Shown in pieces: positions 57,886 through 64,000 of a stretch of DNA of 64,000 nucleotides; positions within the stretch are counted from its first letter, which is position 1; each line of letters opens with the position of its first letter. Both the position numbers and the translations under genes were made by a program. The DNA is from Oikopleura dioica (lineage: Eukaryota; Chordata; Appendicularia; Copelata; Oikopleuridae). The stretch lies in NCBI GenBank assembly GCA_907165135.1, contig OU015569.1:4402001-4466000 (forward strand), read 5' to 3'. The notes under the pieces were generated by a model. That model was not told the DNA's origin. It saw only the letters and a list, made by a program, of their open reading frames with translations, and searched no databases.

Positions 57886-58705
57886 TTTATAAATGTTATC
57901 AGTCTTCATTTGCCCCGTTCCAAGTATCCTGAACTTGGCTGACATCCTTATCAATTAATCGTCTCCGAAAGCAACGAACGACCCTTGAAAGCTCGAAAAC
58001 AGAAACACTCTTCCCTCTTTATTGAATAACTTTATTTTGTAATTAATACGACAATTCGCAATAAACGTCAAAAATTGATTTTTGATAGAATACAAATCGG
58101 AGTCGATAAAAAAACAAGCGTAGCATATTTATTAGGGCTGAGCGAAAAAGGAAGAAACAGGGCGCGCGCACCATCTAGTGATATAGAGCACAAAATTAGA
58201 ATAGATAACAGACGGAATAACAGTAAGCTGCATCCGAAAACTATTTCAACACTAATTATATGAACTACCCAATCACTATGAACTATTAGAGAAAAACATT
58301 AAAAAGAGAAATGTCCTGCGGAAGAGATAATTGTACAGGTAGAGCTGCGAAGAAACTAAAATAGGTTTATTTTTTTTTTATTATAAAATTAGCAAAAAAG
58401 TTCTATAAGAAAATAATATAATTATATTCGATATGAATTTGATTGTATAATTTATTTCGACTAGTTTCGGACTGTACTCGCTATATTATATATCGTAAGA
58501 TTATCGGATTTCTAGCAAATTTAAGCCAACAAAATCGAAATTCGAGTTCCAACATTAATATTGTACTTGCTGAAGTTCGGCAGCTGAGCCAAACGGTCGC
58601 TGATCACCTTCCTCCTTAATGATTGATATTATTCATACATCTTGACTATTATTCATAGCCTGTAAATCGGAAATGAACGTGCAAAAAATTTTGCGCAGCT
58701 CTAAG
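57886..58705. other. Noncoding stretch upstream of the K2P channel
   Basis: AT-rich; AATAAA at about 58057. The first coding exon of the channel, with its start codon, should lie here or be very short, but was not identified. Confidence 0.4.
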
Positions 58706-61700
58706 CATCGAACAAATTCGGAATCTTTCTGGTTGTTCTGTATATTGTTTACTTGTCTATTGGGGCAGCAGTTTTCCAGGTAAGAGAATGTTCGATCAAC
58801 CAAAAAAAAAAACGAAATTTCCCGAAATTTGAAAAACTGGACAATCGTCTAGTTTATTTTTTGTTGTTTATCAAATGTTTATGATTTTTACAAAAGGCAC
58901 TGGAGACGCCGAAAGAGCTGCAAAAATGCGACGCTGCGAGAAAAAGTGTGCTTGACAAAGTCGACATGTTAGGAAATGAGTTTGGAGCTCAATTACGTCT
59001 TATGGCAGCAGAAAGAGGAGCTATCGAAGTGAATTTTGTGCGTTTTGCACTGCCTCTAGAAATGTCTTGACGAATTCGGGCGTGTATCCTCCGGCAACGA
59101 AATCAAAGAAGAATCTTCTATACACTTTCTTTAATAGATCAAGTGGAATTTCGACGAATCCCTTGGCTTCGTGGTCGAACCATTCAGAACCGTCTGGGTC
59201 AGGTCCGCCGTAGCGAGGAGACAGCTCTAGAATCCCGGTTAGGTTCTGTTTCTCCAGGACCCAGGGCCATTCTTCCTCAGAACGATATCCCTGGATTATG
59301 TACGCAAAATCGATCGCACACTAAAAATTTTTGTACATTTTCATTTGTGTAAGATTAACTTACAAAGTGACAGTTTCCATCTTGAGATCTCCAATGTGCA
59401 TTCATTTTCGCGTCGTCTAATTGGCTTACGACTAGTCGGAGAAATTTTTCCAATGAAACTTTAAATTTCGATGGAGCTGCAGGCCCCTTTTCTTTTTCAG
59501 CTTTCTTGGCATAGCTGTCGTAAATCTTGTAAGAAGTATTCCTTGCCGGATCTTCTGGATAGATTTGCATCTTGTCCCTCCATCCTAAATTGACATGCTA
59601 AAAAAGATTACGAATAGTATGGTAAGACTAACCTGATCTTGCTCGAGTAAAGGGGTCTCTCGTGTTTACATATTTGTTGTATTTGGCTTCCAACAGTGCT
59701 GCATGGTCGACTGTATGGAATCTTGGAACCGTTGCGTACAAAGCAGCGGGAAAGTAGTTGTTCTTCTCCGACTCATCCACGACTATTCCTTTAGCGGCCA
59801 TTTCTTCTTTTGTTATAAACAGCTTCGCAAGAGCGATTTGCCAGTTTGAAGTCCCAGATTTTGGCGGAAGACACATCAGGAAATTTTTTTGAACTTTTGG
59901 CGAGTCTTCGTGACGCAAAGCAAACACGTTGTTGTTCCATTTTATTCCAGTGATAGAATCAAACCGCTTCCAAGAGTAAGGATCTTTGAGTTCGTCGCCA
60001 GGCTGAATCGACATATTTTCTATTCGCCTGTGAAACTCTAGTAGGTCTTCAAATGAAATGCTTGAATTTCGCGACATCGCATAAAGACGCTCTCGATATG
60101 AACATGCAAGTCGTTTGACATTGTAACGACGGAGCAATCTCTCTTCGACCTTTTTTGAAGCATCCATTCGACTGACATTCGTTTCTGAGCTCGAGGGATC
60201 GGAAACATCTTGAACTGCTTCAATGATCCATTGAGTTGATTCTTGCGAAGGGCAAGACAAGTTTATGTTCAGACTCAAAATCTTAAAAAACCCTTCAATG
60301 AGTAAATAATTAATCAACTCACGGTGAGAACTCCAATGAATAAAAGTGCGTTTCTTATCTTCGCCGTCTCTGAGTTAGAATTTCGTGTGACTTCGTTCCT
60401 AACCATTCTGGTTTACTTTTGCTTTGAATGAGAGGAAATGAAGACTCTTCTTTGGTCTTTATAAAAGCGTGTAAAAGGTGTATTTGGGCGTTCTTTTAAA
60501 AACGACTGAATCGAAAAAGCCGTCGGATTATTCAGAATGGGCTTTGGCGAGTCGCAGCACCATGATCAATAAATGATTTCTTCTTCCCGACAATTTTTTT
60601 TTTCTCTACAATGGGTTCTACAATCAAAGGACGTGAATAGAGCATAAAAGTTTTTTTTCTTGAGGTATTATGTTGGTTCTACAGTGAAGAACCTACACAA
60701 AACATTTTTGTAATTTGTGAACTTTGGTTGAATCGTTTCTCAAGTTAAAAAAACTCTCGTAAATTTTTAAAATTAAACCGGGGTGCTGAACTTTGCACGA
60801 GTTTCCAGGACAATCTTTTTGCGGGTGCGCGTCAGTTAAGGCGTTTTTGCCATTTGCGTCTTTTAAGGCATTGCGTCTTTTAAGGCACTTGCGTCAGTTA
60901 AGGCGCTGAAAAATGACTAGTGGAATTCTGATATCAACTAGGGTCTGCTAGATTTCTTGATAAAATATTACTTTACCAATTCCTAGGGTAAGTGCCAGAG
61001 TTAATATTTTCTCAAGAAAATCTTTTTATATTCAGTTATTAGCTGAACCGCTGGTTTATGATTGAATTTGAAGTTTTTCGTGATAGAATAAATTTATTAT
61101 TTGTAAAAATAAAGGTTCGACACTAAAATTTTAGATAATTTTCTCAGATCGTTTTCAATGTATTTGAAATATCTGAAATTTAAATATTTTGAATACGCTG
61201 TTAAATTTGAGATTGAAATGGGGAGAATTTCAAGGATAGTTACAATCGAGGTAATTTAGCAGACCCTAGTTGATATCAGAATTCCAATAGTCATTTTTCA
61301 GCGCCTTAACTGACGCAAGTGCCTTAAAAGACGCAATGCCTTAAAAGACGCAAATGGCAAAAACGCCTTAACTGACGCGCACCCTCTTTTTGCATTTTAA
61401 CGGGACAGATAGATAAAGATCGGAATCCCTTAATCTCTTGATGACGCTTATTCAATAACAGCGGACAATATTTAAAGAACCCTAGTTCTCCCAGAGAAAA
61501 TAAGAAAAAAACATATCAAACTCGAAAAGGCACGGAGTACTTTTTCATCTTTGGACTAAACGAACTAACGTGTGATGGGATCAAAGCCGAGCTTGGAGAA
61601 AAAAAACGTCGAAACGAAAACGTAGTGGGGGTTTTGCGCGATTGGGCAGATACCAATTGCTCAAGAGAGGGATTTGGTAAGCTTGAAGCCTCTGTTAGGA

Positions 61701-63414
61701 CCAGGGCTTTAACAATTTTTTATTTTTCTATTTTGCTTAAAATTCATCTTTTTTAAATACAGTTAACCAAAAGACATTTTCACACACGCTATCGATAATA
61801 AGCTAGAAAGCCTTAGAAAGGAATCTGTCGAAGCGCGGTTTTAAGGAAGACTACGACAAACTATGGAACAAGTCCTTCTTGCGCGGTATGCCTAAAAACT
61901 ACCTGGAGCAGTCGGTCTCCATAAAGCGCACGGATCTAGCAGAGTTACTGGAACGGATAAACTTCATAAATTTCACCGCGTTATTCCTCCTTCAACGTGG
62001 TTAGCCGGAGACCCGCAAATACTCCTTCTTTTGGTGATTTGGAAACCGCCTAGTAGCCAACTAGCTCAGTTCTGAACTTGCTTTTTTAACGATCTCATGC
62101 AAATAATATATGTAATTCTTATTATGATTTATCCGAAACAGACGAAAGCCGCTCACTTTTCGATTGACAACTATCAACAACTGCAAAGTCAATGCCACGG
62201 CGGCAACTTGCGCTGGGACTATCATAACGCTTTCTTTTTCGCTGGATCGTTAGCATCTACCATTGGATACGGAAACGTTTATCCTGAAACATTTGGGTAA
62301 GTATTGACACCTTGGCGTGTAATTACTCGATATTCTTTGGCAAAACTCTCGATGAAAATAATAATCCGTTTTCAGTGGCAAAGTATTCTGCATATTCTTC
62401 ATCGCTTTCGGAATTCCCTACTTTGGATACATGATGAGCGTGATATCTGAGCTGATCCATTTGAATCTACGACGGGTGGGCACCCTTCGAATTCGTCATC
62501 GCAGCCTCGTCCCAAGCTCCTCCAATTTTGATAAATCGAAATACACGATGGAGTTCTCGACTGCTTCGTATGTTATTATAGGTAAGTTTTGCAAACCGTT
62601 AGAACTTTTAACATTAATTTTGCATTACCAGGCTCTGCAGCTCTCGTTTTCCTGCCTTCTTATGGTCTCACATTAATAGAAGGATGGAGTTACTTTGACA
62701 GCATGTACTACAGTCTCATTACGCTCACTACCGTCGGTATCGGAGACTTCGTGCCTTCTATCCTGCCTCCTAACAAATTTGGTATGTAAGACTATCAGGT
62801 ATATTTGCTGAAGCTCAGTAGAAATATTAGATAAGAAATGAAAGAAGAATGTTCAAGTTGAACTCCTAGATTCTAGTCAACAGTAATTAAATAATTTGAG
62901 ATCTAGCTGATTTTGCATTAAATCTCTTGCTGGGGTACGTTTTGAGATGCAACTGGAGTTTGTTTTGAGTTTTCAACGATTACGTCAAGAATCTGTTTTG
63001 GTGTTAAATATTAGGCGTAATTTGGCGATCGCGTTTTTATTGAACTTTTGCCGAGATTTCACTTAAATGCGCAAATCACGTTTTAGGCAATAATCGAAAC
63101 TGGATAAAATTGAATTACTTTGGATTTTTAAGCAACGTACGTACGCAATGATACAAAATGCTTCGAGGCTTTGGTTGACCCCATCGATAGCTCTAGCAAA
63201 TCTATCGATACAGGGATGCCGATTGCTTGTAATCAGGTACGCTAAACCGCATTTATGATCATTATTGAAACTTAATGAATTCAAGACGGAGTGGACCGAA
63301 GCAGTTCAGTTAAGTTATAGTTGGTATCGCGTACTGGTCTTTATTTGGATTCTAATTGGGCTTGCTTGGCTTGGCGGAATTATTCAAATGATTAGGAATG
63401 GATTTCCAAATTAA
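58706..63414 (+). CDS. Two-pore-domain (K2P) potassium channel, 5' exon missing
   Basis: Background potassium channel with two pore loops per subunit. Exon 58706-58779 gives M1 (IVYLSIGAAVFQ); exon 58897-59028 the start of the cap (ALETPKELQKCDAARK); after a 3,113-nt intron, exon 62142-62296 gives the second cap helix and pore 1 with filter TIGYGN; next exons give M2 (GIPYFGYMMSVISEL), M3 (SAALVFLPSYGLTLIEGWSY) and pore 2 with filter TVGIGD; the last exon (from 63302) is M4 (VLVFIWILIGLAWLGG) with a short tail, stop at 63412-63414. All junctions listed keep frame. The cap of about 69 residues is normal for K2P. The start codon exon was not found and the subfamily (TREK/TALK/TWIK) cannot be fixed. 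Confidence 0.8.
59021..60406 (-). CDS. Golgi carbohydrate sulfotransferase (Sulfotransfer_2 / chondroitin-HNK-1 type)
   Basis: PAPS-dependent sulfotransferase of the Golgi lumen. ATG at 60406, 1 nt after an acceptor-like CCAG. A short cytoplasmic segment is followed by a signal anchor (NALLFIGVLT / ILSLNINLSCP), so type II. The 5'-phosphosulfate loop reads PPKSGTSNWQIALAKL (family: PKVGCTNWKRVL). The 3'-phosphate-binding region is NTRDPFTR (family VRDPFERL). The later signature NAHWRSQDGNCHFCAIDFAYI corresponds to the NxHWxP...C..C.I.YD.I of chondroitin and HNK-1 sulfotransferases. Stop at 59021. The gene lies antisense inside a K2P channel intron; its last 8 coding bases overlap a channel exon. 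Expected role: sulfation of glycosaminoglycan or N-glycan chains. Confidence 0.8.
60407..60822. promoter_or_regulatory. Promoter region of the nested sulfotransferase gene
   Basis: Lies within the K2P channel intron. No specific motif recognised. Confidence 0.3.
60823..61384. mobile_element. 562-bp long-TIR element (Mutator-like, 9-bp TSD)
   Basis: Terminal inverted repeats of about 128 bp, nearly identical, starting GGGTGCGCGTCAGTTAAGGC; each arm itself contains repeats of CGTC(A/T)(G/T)TTAAGGC. Flanked by a perfect 9-bp duplication TCTTTTTGC (60814-60822 and 61385-61393). Long inverted repeats plus 9-bp duplications are the Mutator (MULE) pattern. No transposase. Located in the K2P channel intron. 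Confidence 0.85.
61385..62141. other. Remainder of the K2P intron with an unexplained open stretch
   Basis: At about 61812-62004 an ATG-poor open frame on the plus strand (KEDYDKLWNKSFLRG; KRTDLAELLERINFINF) ends at a stop and is preceded by another open stretch at 61540-61680 with a GT donor. It is not needed for the channel, which splices in frame without it. It may be a decayed exon or a small gene; no domain recognised. Confidence 0.35.
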
Positions 63415-64000
63415 GATGTTAATTAATCATTTCGAAGCTTATCCTGGATAAGTCGCGGCAGCTTTCTGGAATCCACCAAAAGCGATAATTTCAGATTCAA
63501 AGCAAGTAACCCTGAAGTTGTTCTGAAACGGTTCTAAAACCAGTTTTATGCTTATTTCTTCTTATATCAACAGTTAAAATTAAGATTCTTGAACCTAATC
63601 AAAAGATATCAGAGTACAAAGACTTCAGCAAAACCGTTCTATCGCCAGACATTTGATTAAACAAACCAAGTCAGAAACCGACCCAAATGATAACTGTAAA
63701 CTTATTACTGTAAATTATTTAACGGAAAAGAGAGAACTTGATATTCAATTTGATTTTTCGTTTGTTAGCTTTTTGAAAATTGGATTTCCCGTTTCTCGAC
63801 GACCGGATTTTCATGAAAAAGAAATGTTACAAGTTGGATACCGCCAATTGCCGGATCTGTGGAAGTTGTTTTTGCGCATTTTGGTGACCGTACGTCCGGT
63901 CTGCTATTGAGAAGAAATTATGCTTTGTGGGAAATTTTCCTGGAACTAGAAGGCTGTTCTTGAAGAAGGATTGACTCAGTTAAATTTTAAAAGTCCTATT
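63415..64000. other. Right end, no supported gene
   Basis: Open frame at 63653-63910 lacks a recognised domain; it could be an exon of a gene continuing past the window. Confidence 0.35.

Noticed and set aside
58706-63414. Two separate K2P fragments (N-terminal and C-terminal genes)
   Set aside because: Exon 58897-59028 joins in phase to 62142 and the combined cap has the usual length, so one gene with a long intron is simpler.
1-64000. tRNA, rRNA, CRISPR or bacterial features
   Set aside because: No cloverleaf-type GGTTCGAAT box with a partner A box, no rRNA stretch, and no regular short-spaced repeats; the window is eukaryotic.

Overview
This window looks like nuclear DNA of a compact chordate genome, most likely a tunicate and plausibly a larvacean (Oikopleura-like). 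The reasons are a clear connexin (a chordate-restricted family), introns that are mostly about 40-80 nt with GT-AG ends, about 18 real or probable genes packed on both strands, a co-directional four-gene cluster whose start codons sit just downstream of splice-acceptor-like sites (as expected for an operon resolved by spliced-leader trans-splicing), and extracellular mosaic proteins with many modules. The species call is inference; no marker gene in the window fixes it.

Layout. 1-7.6 kb: a partial minus-strand gene running off the left edge, three small secreted-protein genes (two are clear tandem paralogues), a PH-domain/coiled-coil gene, and a small secreted peptide gene. 7.6-15.8 kb: minus-strand membrane proteins, namely a TMEM181-like protein, a fragment of an unidentified membrane protein, a connexin with an unusual second extracellular loop, and an immunoglobulin-superfamily receptor. 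16.0-25.4 kb: plus-strand short-chain dehydrogenase (one intron hosts an 854-bp inverted-repeat transposon), an SLC10-type transporter, and a CEP192/SPD-2-like centrosome scaffold. 26.6-31.3 kb: the minus-strand cluster WDR54-like, DNAJA3-like, Ras-family GTPase, small zinc-finger protein. 31.3-34.1 kb: mostly noncoding, with a short inverted-repeat element holding TTAGGG repeats.

34.2-57.9 kb is the most striking part: two adjacent plus-strand genes for very large secreted mosaic proteins. The first reads signal peptide - two fibronectin III - von Willebrand A (vWA) - about 28 sushi (CCP) modules - vWA - short collagen-like stretch. The second reads signal peptide - two thrombospondin-1 - vWA - EGF - Ly6/uPAR (LU), then repeated CCP-EGF-vWA-EGFn-LU blocks, then a fourth vWA, EGFs and a C-type lectin domain. 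Its introns hold a TTAA-flanked (piggyBac-like) element, a long-inverted-repeat element with 8-bp target duplications, and a complete small secreted-protein gene on the opposite strand.

58.7-63.4 kb: a two-pore-domain potassium channel whose 3.1-kb intron contains nearly all of an antisense carbohydrate sulfotransferase gene plus a Mutator-like inverted-repeat element with 9-bp target duplications.

Extracellular matrix, cell-surface, gap-junction and sulfation genes dominate. Whether the mosaic proteins serve a tunic, house or basement membrane cannot be decided from sequence alone. Exon boundaries were read by eye from frame and GT/AG sites; those given with exact coordinates keep frame throughout, the rest are approximate.
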